From the NCBI GenBank assembly GCA_034509925.1, contig CM067536.1:8474501-8538500 (forward strand): a stretch of DNA of 64,000 bases. The letters run 5' to 3'. Shown here one piece after another: positions 40,656-55,697 of the stretch. Below the pieces are notes generated by a model. It was given only the letters and a program-made list of their open reading frames with translations, made no database searches and had not been told where the DNA came from. Every line of letters begins with the position of its first letter. Positions within the stretch are counted from its first letter, which is position 1. A program made the position numbers and the translations under genes. Source of the stretch: Hirudinaria manillensis. Lineage: Eukaryota; Annelida; Clitellata; Hirudinida; Hirudinidae.

Positions 40656-41523
40656 TTCTAATGTAATAAATACTTAATAATATGAATAAATAATATAAAT
40701 ATTAAAAAGGTTTTTAACCCTCAGCGATAAGAAGTCATTCAGTTCGTTCAGTGTATCATTCCCGATTCCCAGGGCTTTATACTCCACCGATCCGTTTCGA
40801 CCTTCGTCCGGGTCAAGGGCAAAGGGCAACTGGAAGAGTTGACCTGTCCTGGAGTCACTGGAAAGGAAAATCCTGCTCTCGTTCGATGGAAAAGCAGGTG
40901 CGTGGTCGTTGATGTCCAACAATGTGACGTTGATTCTGATGAGCTGGTAGTATTCTACGGGAGTTACCTGTTGAGGAGTTTCAAAATGAAACCCAACGTC
41001 TCGATGTTACGTCACAATAGTCAGGTGTGGTTCAGGTGTATGTGGATCTACAAAGTACTAGGTTTGTATTCATTGTATATCATCTTCATATTTAACTGAT
41101 ACTTTACATTGCGACTACATCAGGTAAAAAAAAAGCTATCCTAACCTGAACATCCAGTCGAGAGGTACAGAGTTCGAGTCCTGGACAGAGCAAGTCCCGA
41201 TCCAAATACCGCCTTGTCGTCAGCTCTCCAGTCGTCTCGTTGATCTTGAAGTCTTCCTCGGAAAACCTGCTGCCGTTACCACCGCTGGCGATAGTCGCCG
41301 ATGAAGCTGGCGTCTTGATTTGGAATCTCAAGAGGTGCTTGTTGACTCTGGTCTTGTTGTCCGAGGCCAGCGTCAAAGCCAAGTCCTTGACGTTACAGAC
41401 GACGGTTCCCGGGAAAGACTTTTCGACTACAGCGACTCGGGCGTCCTGTCGCCACTGGTAGCCGAGGTCGCCGATGTCGCTCAGAATAAGTCTCGGTAGG
41501 GCAATGAGAATGATGATAAGCAT
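37045..41523 (-). CDS. Protocadherin-like adhesion receptor, 6 exons
   Basis: Calcium-dependent homophilic adhesion receptor of the plasma membrane by family. Minus-strand exons are 41523-41146, 40967-40719, 39797-39441, 39293-37911, 37771-37651 and 37514-37045; all are in phase and give 985 aa. The N-terminus is a signal peptide (LIIILIALPRLILS). Cadherin calcium motifs are visible: LLDINDHAPAF in exon 2 and VGNVNDNDPTI in exon 4. A TM helix follows near residues 710-738 (IIVAIACGTLVVIIIIIAAV), then a cytosolic tail with SVTDSGKGHSGEDE, resembling the Asp/Ser-rich motif of delta-protocadherins. Further cadherin repeats are degenerate, so repeat number is uncertain (about six by length). The donor ending exon 5 (GTTGGT at 37650) is the weakest junction. 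The start is the first in-frame ATG before the hydrophobic signal. Confidence 0.85.
40363..40450. repeat. Degenerate CCCTAA (telomere-like) array
   Basis: Roughly 14 CCCTAA-like units with point variants lie in a protocadherin intron. Similar short arrays occur at 45038-45106 and 62958-63300. Confidence 0.85.
40565..40651. repeat. (AAT)n microsatellite in a protocadherin intron
   Basis: About 87 bases of AAT with an AAC patch, between exons 2 and 3. Confidence 0.95.
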
Positions 41524-42793
41524 GTTCGCGGCAAAGGTCACAGTCGTTTGACCTTCATGATGATGAGACAACTACATGGACAGTGTCCTGTCGTGAGGTT
41601 GTTGCAGCTGTTGTTGCCGTTGTTGTTGTTGTTGTTGGCAGTTGTGTTTGTTGGAGAGAGAGAGAGAGAGAGAGGGAGAGATGTTCCTGTTGCTTTTCCG
41701 AATTCGGAGAGATCGATCTTTCCTGGAATGGAGGGGAATCATTCAATTTTCTACGAAGATGCCTCTGATGATTAATAGCCATGAAGGCATAATTAATATT
41801 GATGATGATGATGATGACGATGACGATGATGATGACGATGATGATGGCGATGACGATGGCGATGATGATGATGTCTGCTCAATTATTAATTACATTATAA
41901 ATTCTCCTCTACCTTTTTTAGTATTATAATATTATAAGCATTTATTGGACATGTTTTTTTTTCAAATTTATTTTAATCTTTAAATCCATAAATCGTTGGT
42001 TTTTGTTTGTCTTGCTCTGTCATTAAACAATGAAACAGAGTGCACATTAATCAAGGTAAGCGACCGAGCACCTGCCTGTGCTGCATACGACGACACGCTT
42101 GAACGACCATCGCGTATGTTGGATGTCCAGGTAGAGCCGTCATGGTTTAAGTCCGTACCACACTTGTACTATAGGTACTTGTACTTTTAGCAAGTAGAGT
42201 AGCCATTGCAATGGGTAACAAGAATTGGTACCAGTACTTTTGGTAATAAGTACTGGTATAGGTACTGGCATTAGAAAAGAGTACAACTGGTTACAATTCT
42301 GGTTTGTACTACCTATTGTCTGCCTCCGGGTATCTGTTAGTCAGTCTACATGTCATCGTGAAGTTAATATTTATTGGAAAGGCGTCAATAATTATCATTA
42401 CCCAGTCGATGTAATTAATGCAGTTCATTAATATTCATCAGTAGTCATCAATATTAATCAGTAGTCATCAATATTCATCAGTAGCTCATCAATATTCATC
42501 AGTAGCTCATCAATATTCATCAGTAGCTCATCAATATTCATCAGTAGCTCATCAATATTCATCATATCGAATTTGCTCTTCAAAGAGTTTGCTTTTAAAA
42601 TTCTCATATAAAAATAAAAATTCATTCATGTTTTTATTCGTCTTTGAAGTTCGTCGAAGAATTTCTTTTATTCTTTTTGATTCCAATTCCCAGGTCGCGT
42701 GCTAAGAGGGAGCTGTCGTGAGCCATTTGTGAATTACGTTCTCATGGATTCTTTGGGTTATGACAACAATGACACGGTGATCATGATCATGAT

Positions 42794-42825
<32 letters not shown>

Positions 42826-44152
42826 TGATGATGACGATGATTGGGCTGTTCATGGTGATGATCATTGGTGGTGAAGACGATGACGATGACGATGATGACG
42901 ATGATGATGATGATGATGAATCAAAAGTTCTGTGATGTTAAGTACGGTGAATGTTAATAACGAACACAAAATCAAAGTACTAATAACTTAATATTAATAA
43001 TGAATTAGTTTGACAGGTAGTTTATAAGACAATTTATGTAGAAAACACCGAAGACTTTAAAAATGTCGAAAAGATAGTAAAAAAAAAATTTTCAATGCAT
43101 TTAACACGAATATCAAGATAATGTTTAAAATAATTTTTTGACAAGGCATCGATGAACACCGAATTATTTACGAGTGCATTTTAGCAAGTAATTAAACGTA
43201 AAATCAATGTAATGTTGACGAAATGCAAGGCAGAAATACAGAGTTCATTCAGTGCAGAGGGTGTTCAGTACAACCGAAAGTGCAAACTAATTACGTAATC
43301 AGCATTGCAAACCGTGGAAATAAAAAATATGCAATTTGTGAACCAACCTTATTTTATTGTTTTCAATAAACAACCTCAATTTGTATTCCAGTTAATTAAG
43401 TGTTTACTGAAACGACGACTTCTTAGACTTTCAGTCTTTTGTGCAAAGATTTGTTGAAGTTACTGAACTTTAATTAAAATCCAAAAGTTCATAAACTTCA
43501 AAATCACATTACATGAATAAATTTCAAGCTTTGCAAGTTAATTAACTGGTTTATTATTAATTAACTGATAATTTAAACTTTATTTCTCTGTAGTTCCGTC
43601 TCCCTTATGAGAACCACTACTGTATTTCAATGGTCCTTGCCTATTTATGACAGCGGGTTGCCAAATTCTTTCCTTTGTAATATCTAGAGGCTGACATGTC
43701 TGACGATTTTAAGAGGAACATTGTTTGAATTTCTGAATTTAAAAGTTTTTTAAAATGAAAATTTTTATGTCTTGAAGTTCTGATTTAGAAAAGACAAAAT
43801 ATATTTCAAAAAGATTTCATAAATATAAACGAATTCACGAAAAACTGTCTAAATTAAAATCATAAAAACAAAACCACAAGAAAACTTTATAAATGAATAA
43901 ACAAAAAACAAATAAATAAATAAATATGACAATGAATAAAATAGATATTTAATTAGATTAAAATATTAATCTGAAACAATACTCTGAAAAGTGAGACAAG
44001 GAGCAATTCTTGGGCTCTTAATAATCATTAATGGACTGAGTCTCGCTCCTTTGTAAACAGAGACTCGAGTGTTTTCGTCCCGACATTTAGGGATTTCTTG
44101 AGCCAATTGTAGAGGGAATTGACTGATTTTCGTATTACATTGAGCCGATGTA
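41524..44152. other. Divergent spacer, protocadherin and the 226-aa gene
   Basis: Contains the 5' regions of both genes. It holds a (GA)n run at 41657-41680, GAT and GAC tracts at 41801-41872 and 42780-42920, a GGTACT-rich patch at 42160-42270 and a 22-base tandem repeat at 42427-42565. The remainder, to 44152, is plain AT-rich DNA with no supportable ORF. Confidence 0.6.
42427..42565. repeat. About 22-bp minisatellite, 6 copies
   Basis: Units read catcaatattcatcagtagct with small variants; the first two units lack one base, and the last three are almost identical. Confidence 0.92.
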
Positions 44153-45199
44153 ATGTCTCAAACCGTTGATTTGTTGGAGGTTTCAGTGTTGCCGTGTTCG
44201 TTCATCAAAGACGTTTTGTTCGGAGCTTTTAGGGTTCTGAATGAAGGAGTTGAGAAGAAAGAAGGGAAGGTTATTCTCGGTTTTAAGGTTAGAATTGAAG
44301 TGCAAGGTAACTTGAACATATTGCAATTATGAAAAAAAGACAATGTGTTGGGTTTTAACTTATTTTTCAAATGTTGTAATGTACATTTGACATGATTTAA
44401 TCTTGTTATGCCATGGAAAAGTAGGAGATTTTAAGTTAAAGTTTGTCATTTATCCTTGTGATTATGCCAGTTATGCATTTGCATAAGTTGAGATGACTGA
44501 TAAGAAAGTCTATTGTGACTAAGCATCACATCTGTTCAATTTCTTTTTATGTCGAGTAGTCATGTCGAAGCATCTCAACCTCTCAGTCCAACATAAATCT
44601 TTGCAGCCTGTCAAACAAGAAATCAGTAAACACCTGATTTATCATCACGTTTTTAACTTATTATTTTTCTCTCGTATACAAGCAGAACAAAAATCAATTC
44701 CTCAACCAAACCACTTCTGACGACCAAATAAGCAGCAATTTAACGACAGACTCGAATCACAAATCAAATCTAGTTTTCGTGATTTTTCAAAAGGTCGTCG
44801 GCGAAAATCGTCTCCTGGCAGTGGTGGCTGGAGGGACGGACTCCGGGGTGAAATTCATCAATGCGGCCTACGGTAGTCAGGTCGGCGTCTGCTCCACGCC
44901 GCTCAGAAGGTTCGAAACTTTTGCCGCGAACGTCCTGGGATGCGAGACCAAAAAGCTGGCGGGCAAATCAGTCAAGGACCTTCAGAACTCCTCCGGGGAC
45001 TTGTTTTGGTTGAAGTACAGCTTCAACTATGAAGGTTTGTTTCATCTAACCCTTACCCTTAACCTTTACCCTAACCTCTAACCTCTAACCCTTACCCTTT
45101 TTAAGATAGATGATTGATTTTTATGGTCTCAATTTATGATAAATGGTGAAAACTAGTGCATGACTGAGTGTTTGGTAAATGTTCGTACTTGTTTGGCAT

Positions 45200-45236
<37 letters not shown>

Positions 45237-45967
45237 CGATTGATTAGCATACTAGATTGGTGTATTCATAGATGGATAGATGTATGGGTAATTAGAATGA
45301 GGTCATCTGGTACTTGCAGGCATGAATATAGGTCAGTTCCTGAACTGCTGGAAGGAGGAATGTGACTTCTGGCTCAACCTTAAGCTCCAGAATGACATTC
45401 AAGTTGAACTCTTCAAGGTCATCGGTCAGAAAGAGGTCGGGCGAGTGCAATGTTAAAAATTCTAAAAGTTTCGAGCGTTTGATAAAGTATAAGAAAAATA
45501 TTTAAGTTCTATATTATATTAAATTATATTACATTAAATTATATTATATTACATTATATTACGTTACATTATATTATATTACAGTTTTAATTCACAAAAT
45601 GCTTTTTAAGCAGAACGACATGGAATATTGCCTAATGTAATATATAAATATTAATACAAATAAAATATTATATAAATTATAATAAATAAATAAATAATAA
45701 TAACATATAAATTATAATAACATAATACCAATAACGTATCATATAACAAATATAAATAACATGTTATAAAAGATCATTTTTCCAATCTCCCATTCCCAAC
45801 CCTGTGGTCCATTCCAGGTCCACATGTTCGTGAGGGCCCTGACCTCCGACCTCTTGGACGACCTACTCTTCACCTCCCCCATCATTCGAACCCTCGGAAA
45901 CCAGGTCAAGGTCGAAGCCAAGTCCGTGGTGTTCCTGTCGGAATATTTCCACAGGCAGAAGGTCTGA
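44153..45967 (+). CDS. Uncharacterised 226-aa intracellular protein, 4 exons
   Basis: I cannot name this family. Exons 44153-44306, 44774-45034, 45320-45435 and 45818-45967 join in phase to 226 aa, with good GT-AG sites and codon content richer in G+C than the flanks. There is no signal peptide or TM segment. Segments that look conserved in character are RLLAVVAGGTDSGVKF, RFETFAANVLGCETKKLAGK, the Trp/Cys-rich NCWKEECDFWLNLKL and the C-terminal VKVEAKSVVFLSEYF. The acceptor of exon 2 was set at 44773 because the nearer AG at 44793 breaks the frame. A mixed alpha/beta soluble domain seems likely. The gene lies head to head with the protocadherin gene at 2.6 kb distance. Confidence 0.65.
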
Positions 45968-47689
45968 GTCCATGAATGAAGGATCGAACGAACGAGGAAA
46001 AGAGATCTGACGTGGAGGAGCAGTCTTCTTTATTAAAATTACTTTATCATAATATTATTATTATCATATTATTATTCTTATTATCATTATTATTTGTCAT
46101 TTTGTAAATTGTTAATAATAACAATGACAACAGTGTTGTTGTGATGTTGCGACGTCTTCTTTTACACCTATCGAGTGTTTTATTTTATTTTAATTTTATT
46201 TTATTTATATTTAATTTTTTTTATGAACTCGTGCGACGTGGAAACATTTCTGAGACGACAAGTTGTTGTTGTTGTTGTTGTGGGTTCTATTTGTAGTCGT
46301 AGAGTATTTTTCTGACGAAGCAATCGAGCCTCTGCCGCCATCTTTTTTCGTACTCGTCGACCTCTCGCTCAAGTACTCGGTACTTAGTACCTGGTATTTA
46401 TTACTCGGTACTTAGTACTTAGTACTCGGTGGCTTAAAGAGCGTAACTTCTTGTTCCTGGGGGCATTGAAAAGAAACAAACTTTGAAACTCTCCAAAAAT
46501 GCCAGTCGAGGAAGGACGAACGCAACGTATTTTCGAGTCCATTTTTTATTCTTTCTTTCGAAAATCTTTTCATCTCTCGTGGATATTTTTCAAATGGTAT
46601 TTATTAGCTTTTGGCATTTATTATTATTATTTTATTATTATATTGTTATTATATTATTTTTATTATTATTATTTATATTATTATTTTTATTATTGTTGTT
46701 ATTACTGCTTTATTATTACTAAATTATTGTTTTTAGATGCTTTTTATATGTTTTTATTCCAGCATAATACATCGAATTAAGTGCTTACTTTTTGCGTGTA
46801 AAGATTTTTAGTTCACGGGCGGTTTGGGTGGGTGTCTGAAATTCTGATCTTATTGTGCATATGTGCCAATATTACATAATTATATATTATTATTATTTTT
46901 ATTATTAATATTTTCCACCTCTGTGATCATTGGTTGCAATCGTCTTATGAACCCAAGGCTTCTTTCTAACAATTCAAATTAATTATTATTTTATAATTTT
47001 TAATGAAATTATAATTAACCGATTTAATCGATTCATATTATAATTAGCTTTTAATCGATTCACATCACCGACCAATGGCGTCGCGTCGTCTGCTCGATTT
47101 GCATATCGGACTTTCCCCGGCTGCCGGAACTTTCAGTCGCTGAGACACGTCACTGCCTTCCATGATTGTTTGACAACAACAACAACTGTTTTCCTTGACA
47201 GCCAGTTGTTATTCTATTGAATGGATGTTGTTGTTTTTTTTTCTTCTGTTCTTCCTGTTTTTATGCTCTCGATTTAAGAAATTATCTTGTTTTTTATTTT
47301 TATTTTTAGTGACAAGCGCTGAACATTCTCGTCTGAGGAGCGCTATATAAATGGCACAGGGGGCTGTGCATGTGGCGCTACATAAATGAACTATATTTGC
47401 ACGATTTTAAAGGTTTTAAATATTATAAGAAATACTCCTGAATAAAAAAACAAAAACATCGAATGTTCGCGACCTGGTATCCTAGCGACCTGCACAAACG
47501 AAACCATGGCTTATAGAATCACTTTCTGTCTGGAAAGTCCAGACAGATTTCTAAATATAGCGACAGGTAGCAATGCACCGGAGATGCATCTAAAACGAAA
47601 TTCATATTTTAAAAAAAATAATAAAATAAATAAAATTAATAATTAAATTCCAAATAATAAACGTCTTAATTGCATCTCGAAGGTTTAAT
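45968..47689. other. Spacer before the PLAC8 duplication
   Basis: Contains AT-rich 3' UTR-like sequence, a TACTCGGTACTTAGTAC-type repeat at 46368-46432, ATT-rich sequence at 46615-46725, a SINE-like tail at 47335-47390 and a perfect hairpin at 47526-47546. No gene seen. Confidence 0.55.
47315..47395 (+). mobile_element. SINE 3'-tail-like fragment
   Basis: The motif gcgctatataaatggcac is followed 30 bases later by gcgctacataaatgaac, so the tail motif is present twice. It matches the tail of the fragment at 25735-25812. No B box is visible, so this is a partial copy. Confidence 0.4.
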
Positions 47690-48330
47690 TGATTGAACAT
47701 CAACCCATGTGATCAATCAAGCGGAATCAATCCAACGAATTTTGTTAATTTCTCGGTTCAGGCAAATTATGCTGCGCAATTTATTCACAAAGGATTGGCG
47801 GAGTTTTTGTTATTAAGGATGAACCAATTCAAGTTACAACCAAATACAAATTGTATATTTGCAATTGTATTTCTTCTCGAGTTTGTATATCTTACAAAGA
47901 TGTATAATGTATGCATTTATTTGTTTTGCATTTCTATACAATTGCATTTGTTCGCATTTGTATTTATTTGTATTTCTACATCTGTATTTTTTGGACAATG
48001 TATTTTTCTTCAGTGCATTGCGTAACTAAAGTTCAGATACTGAACAGTCACGCATGGGATTCAACCCGGACTACAAACACACTTTTAAAAACGATGTTTA
48101 ACAGGACGAGGACTTGTTGTTGAAATTAATTTTGTTCCTGCAGAAGTAGGTGGTTTGCGTTTTTTTTCTGTAAATATATTTTAATTAATAATTATATATA
48201 TGTGTGAATATAATAATAATAATAATAATAATATATTTTAATATAAATAATAATATATATAATAATATATTTAATAATATATATAATAATATATAATTTT
48301 ATAATTGGCAGTTCAAACTAAACCATCATC

Positions 48331-50339
<2,009 letters not shown>

Positions 50340-52011
50340 CAATACTCAGCAGTACGCTCAGAAGTACAAAATAGACTGAAGTACTAACTAGTAATGGTTT
50401 GTAAGAAATAGTACTATTACTGAAGTACTAACCAGTAATGATTCGGAATTTCAATTCCTGGAAAATACAATATTCCAATTTCCATTTTAAACAAAATTTA
50501 AAAAAAAAAAGTTTTAAAAATAGAGTCACGTGATTGGAAAGGTCATTCAGAAACAACTGTGAACCCAAGGGTTAACCGGGGTTAACCACCCTTGAGTATG
50601 AAATCGAATTTAACCCATGAATGCCTACTACAGTCTGTCAATTTTTTAACTCGTTCTATTTATTATTTGGTTATTTGTAATTTGCGAATTTAATGTAATT
50701 TAATATTTCCCTTGACAAATTTTTACCCTCCGAAAGTGGGCTGAAATTACATCCTAAGATACGAGCCCGACCCCTGATCGGGTTCAAAAGTGATCTCCCT
50801 AACCTCCCTGTACCTCTTGACCTCGTTAAAATGCCCCAGATCTGACCCTTCTCCTCACCCACTCCTGACTAAAAGTGATGCGAAAAAGGTACGATTTATT
50901 GATTTTTATGAACAACGTAAACAACGACGAACGACGTTGAAAAAGATTTTAAAAACGAACAACAACAACAAAAAAAAATTCAAAAACCGTGTTCGCGCCT
51001 CATCAGGTAGAGAATGGAAAACAAGGATTTGAGAGGAGATGAAGTTTAAAAGCCTGTCGACACGAAAGATTGAAGTAATTAAAGATTGGAATTAAATTGA
51101 AAATTAAATATAATCGAGATAGAAAAGAGAGTATTATTTTGTATGGCGGTGTTGTTGATGGTGCTGTTGTTGTTGCTGTTTCCTCAATATTCGATTACAT
51201 ATTATAATCATCCTACCAAACTGAAGAATTACAGTAAATAATTATCAAATTATAATATTAAATAGCTAAAATATTAAACAATATTAGTTTTATTTTTAGA
51301 AGTCATGATGTCCTAAAGTTTTGGAGTTTCGCTTTCGTTCTAATTCTCAGTGATTCTTTTGTTGTTCATGGCCTAGTTTGACGCCACTGGACCGAACATC
51401 AGGTTTTCGTTTGATTTATATTGAATTTTTAAAATTCAATTTAAACATAAATTAATTAAATTAAAAATTAATTAAATATAAGGGTAGGCAAGGGCTTTGC
51501 AAACATGCATTGCTAATAATATATAGGCATCCGGATAAATCTATCCATCCACCTGTCTGTCCGTCCGTCCGTCCATCTATCTATCCGTCCAGATTGAAAT
51601 TTCCTCAAATGGTCAGGATCCATTTTCAAGACTGGTGATTCATTCAAGAACGATGACTAAGAATTTCGAAGTAATTTCGAAGCGTAACTTGAAAATTTCC
51701 AAATGGTCTCAAAGGAATCAGGACGACGTCTTGAAGTAATTTACGATGTTACATTATAGCATAACATTACGATTACAATTGTAACGTTTCATTACAATTT
51801 TAATCGTTACGATTACAAGCACTCCACAATGGCAATTTGAAGGACCTACTCCATCGTGTAATCCGGAAACGGAGTTAAGGGGCGATGATGACGACGACGC
51901 TGAAGTTGCAGTTATTAAATTGTTAAAAACGTAGAATTCTCTAATCTTTCCACCCTATGGGTGATTGAAACTGATTGAAACGAGCCTGGGCATTGAAGGA
52001 TATTTTTATTG
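50340..52011. other. 3' flank of copy A and inter-unit spacer
   Basis: 50340-51180 is duplicated downstream of copy B. 51181-52011 is unique AT-rich DNA with a short CCGTCCGTCC tract near 51560 and no ORF of note. Confidence 0.6.
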
Positions 52012-52625
52012 ATTGACCATCAACCCTTGTGATCAGTCAAGCGGAATCAATCTAACAAATTTAGTTACTTTGTCAGTTCAGGCAAATTATGCTGCGCAAT
52101 TTATGTACAAAGGATTGGCGGAGTTTTTGTTATTAAGGATGAACCAATTCAAGTTGCAACCAAATACAAATTGTATATCTGCAATTGTATTATTTCTCGA
52201 GTTTGTATGTCTTACAAAGATGTATAATGTATGCATTTATTTGTTTTGCATTTCTATACAATTACGTTTGTTTGCATTTGTATTTCTACATCTGTATTTT
52301 TTGGACAATGTATTTTCCTTCAGTGCAGATTCTGAACAGTCATGCATAGGAATGCTATTCAACCCGGACTACAAACACACTTAAAAACGGTGTTAAAAAA
52401 GGCGAGGACTTCAGTTGTTGAAATTACTTTTGCAGAAGTAGGTGGTTTCCATTTTTTTGTAAATATATTTTAATTAATAATTATATATATATATATATGT
52501 GTGTGAATATAGTAATACATTTTTGGATAAAATTAAATAACAAATAGTAATAATAATTTTAAATATTATAATAAATAATATTAATAATAAATTTTATAGT
52601 TGGCAGTTCAAACTAGACCCTCGTC

Positions 52626-53199
52626 ATGAATTCGATGAATCAGAATGCCAACATCGTGATGGTTCAACAGCCCCAACCTATGGTCATGACCCAAACTCCG
52701 AGGTTAGTTAGAGGTCAATTCGAAGCAATTATTATCTAGCTAACTTATTAAATAAATAAATAATAATAACAATAATAATTATTATAATTAATGTATTATT
52801 AGAGGTTTATTTAACAATCCTACATGTATTAGGTACTGGAATTTGACGTTTATTATTGTGCTTGTTATTTCTGAGTATTTAAGTTTTAAAATGATTCTTA
52901 TTGAAAATAATTGCAACAACAATAATGTATGATTTATTATTATGACTATTATAATTATGATTTATTATTCTATTAGTTCCATTCTGATTAAATATTATAA
53001 TTGTCCCTCTCTACTTGCAAACCCCTACTCACCCATCCAGTCCGCCGTCATACAGTGGTCCAAAGGATTGGGACTCGAGTCTGTGCGAATGTTCGGGTGG
53101 ATCTGGATGTAAGTTTCAGTACTGAATTCATGACTCACTAACTGTACACCCTCGTACAGTATAGGACTCATGTAGGGTCGGTGTTAAAAGTTAAACGTT

Positions 53200-53230
<31 letters not shown>

Positions 53231-53928
53231 TAAATAATAATAATAAAGATTATAATTAACATATAGTATTGTAAATAACCCAGGTTTACACTGCACATTC
53301 TGCTTCTGTTGTTCTGCCTGCACAGTTGCCGCCAAATTGGACGAATGTCTGCTCGGACCTGTCTTTTGTGGTTGTCCTTTCTGTGCTGCCATGAGGACCA
53401 AGCTGAGGACACAGAAGAAGATACAGGTTGAAAGACGTTTATTATTATTATTACTATTATTATTATTATTATTCCTTCTTCTTCTCGGTCTCACAGCCGG
53501 TGATGAATGAATGCTGAGCACTACCAGTGCTCTCAGCGATTCATCCAAGTACTTTCCACATCCGGTTGATTTCAATCTCCAGGTCCTTGTATTTGCTAAT
53601 TTTTTCAGCTTCTTTGAGCGCGATGTTCTTATCATCCGGGACTGAAACATCGATTAGCATGCAAGACTTGGATCTCCTGTCATGGATGACAAAATTTTAT
53701 TATTATTATTATTACATTCAATTAATTTTCAAACTCAACATTTCATCTAATTATATTTATACACTTTAACACTAATATCCATCTTAATTCAACCTAATTC
53801 GTCGCTTAATTGTCTGATTGAAATCTTTCAATCAACAGGGGAACATCTTGGAAGACCTACTTTGTACACTTTGCTGTATTCCTTGTTCGACCAATCAGAT
53901 GTACAGGGAATTGGACTGCGACAAGTAG
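52626..53928 (+). CDS. PLAC8: PLAC8/cornifelin-family Cys-rich protein, copy B
   Basis: Tandem paralogue of copy A. Exons 52626-52702, 53041-53108, 53284-53426 and 53839-53928 join in phase to 125 aa. The Cys framework is unchanged. Replacements against copy A are few, for example T8A, I20M, the LRIQ to LRTQ change at the exon 3 end and IPCTT to IPCST. The acceptor used by copy A for exon 2 has been lost (its TAG is now TAC), and the reading frame is kept by an AG at 53039-53040, 12 bases further in, which removes four residues. This shows both copies remain coding after duplication. Confidence 0.92.
53472..53697 (-). mobile_element. Retrotransposon remnant, copy 3 (PLAC8-B intron 3)
   Basis: Duplicate of copy 2 that lacks about 150 internal bases (those at 49813-49963 in copy 2). 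The ATT tract at its 3' end has shrunk to about 30 bases. Confidence 0.9.
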
Positions 53929-54763
53929 CAATACTCAGCAGTACGCTCAGAAGTACAAAATAGACTGAAGTACTAACCAGTAATGGTTTGTAAGAAATAG
54001 TACTGAAGTACTAATCAGTAATGATTCGTAATTTCAATTCTTGGAAAATACAATATTCCAATTTCCATTTTAAACAAAATTTTTTAAGAAAATGTTTTAA
54101 AATTAGAGTCACGTGATTGGAAAGGTCATTCACAAACAATTGTGAACCCAAGGGTTGACCGGGGTTAACCACCCTTGAGTATGAAATCGAATTTAATCCA
54201 TGAGTGCCTACTACAGTCTATCTATTTGTCTAGTTCTATTACTAGTTCTATTTATTATTTGGTTATTTGTAATTTTCCAATTTAATATAATTTAATATTT
54301 CCCGTGGCAAATTTTTACCCTCCGAAAGTGGGTTGAAACTACATCCTAAGTATCTTAGTATCTTATACGAGTCCGACCCCTGATCCGGTTTCAAAAGTGA
54401 TCTCCCCAAACCCGTGGCCTCCTGACCTCGTTGAAATGCCCCAGATCCGACCCTACTCCTCACCCACTCCTGACTAAAAGTGATGCGAAAAAAGGTACGA
54501 TTTATTGATTTTTATGAACAACGTAAACAACGACGAACGACGTTGAAAAAGATTTTAAAAACGAACAACAACAAAAAAAATTCAAAAACCGTGTTCGCGC
54601 CTCATCAGGTAGAGAATGGAAAACAAGGATTGGAGAGGAGATGAAGTTTAAAAGCCTGTCGACACGAAAGATTGAAATAATTAAAGATTGGAATTAAATT
54701 GAAAATTAAATATAATCGAGATAGAAAAGAGAGTATTATTTTGTATGGCGGTGTTGTTGATGG

Positions 54764-54795
<32 letters not shown>

Positions 54796-55661
54796 TTGTT
54801 GTTGTTGCTGTTGTTGTTGCTGTTGTTATTGTTGTTGTTGTCTTGGGAGAAACCGTAACAGAAAAACAAGAAAGGATACAATGAAAGTTTAAAAGTGAAT
54901 TCAGATGGAAACACAGAAAATCGTTACATGAGGATGCTCGCGCGTGAATTAATGCAATAGTGAATGAATAAAATGCCTCTGCCATGAATGAATGAATGAA
55001 TGAGTGAATGAATGTGTGATTAAATGAATAAAGAAGGAGTGACCGAATAGATGAATGATTGAATGAATGAACGAATGAATGATTGGTGCATTAGTGAATC
55101 CATGCACCGATCCATGCAGAAGAAAGAGCAGAGCTTACGCAGCCGCTAGCGTGTACAATCGATGCGTCGTTATGAATAATGTTAATGCAGCTGATTAATA
55201 TTCAAGAGGAGAAACGTTCATGTTTATTAATGAGCCTAATTTGAATGTCAATTGGCTGAACAAGCTTCTATGTATATGATAAGAAAGTGAATGGAAGCGA
55301 AAGATGCCACTTGCGATTGAGCGCATCATCATCACCACCACCATCATCATCATCATCGTCATCATCATCATCAAGATCATCATTTGTATCATAATCATAA
55401 CTACAAGCCCGATCATCACCGTCGTCGTCTTCATCGTCTTCATCGTCCAATCAAGCGATTGGAAAGCACTTTAAGAAAGCTCGCGAACACGATATTATAA
55501 CTATTATTTATAATTATTATTTATAATTATTATTATTTAATATCATTATTACTATGAGTAGAAAGAATGAGTAATAAGATGCAAACGAAATGTTTATGTT
55601 GATTATAATAACATCTAAAGTAATAATAATAATAATGATGATGACAATAGTAATAATAATA

Positions 55662-55697
<36 letters not shown>

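Larger units (their letters stand above)
52012..54780 (+). repeat. Segmental duplication, copy B (PLAC8 unit)
   Basis: Second copy of the 47690-51180 unit, shorter through deletions in intron 2, in the (ATT)n tract and inside the retrotransposon remnant. The start is about 4.3 kb after that of copy A. Confidence 0.95.

Noticed and set aside
47693-48025. 110-residue frame upstream of PLAC8-A, mirrored by 123 residues at 52013-52384
   Set aside because: The frames begin with TTG, have no domain, and end differently in the two copies. Similarity is explained by the segmental duplication of the 5' flank.
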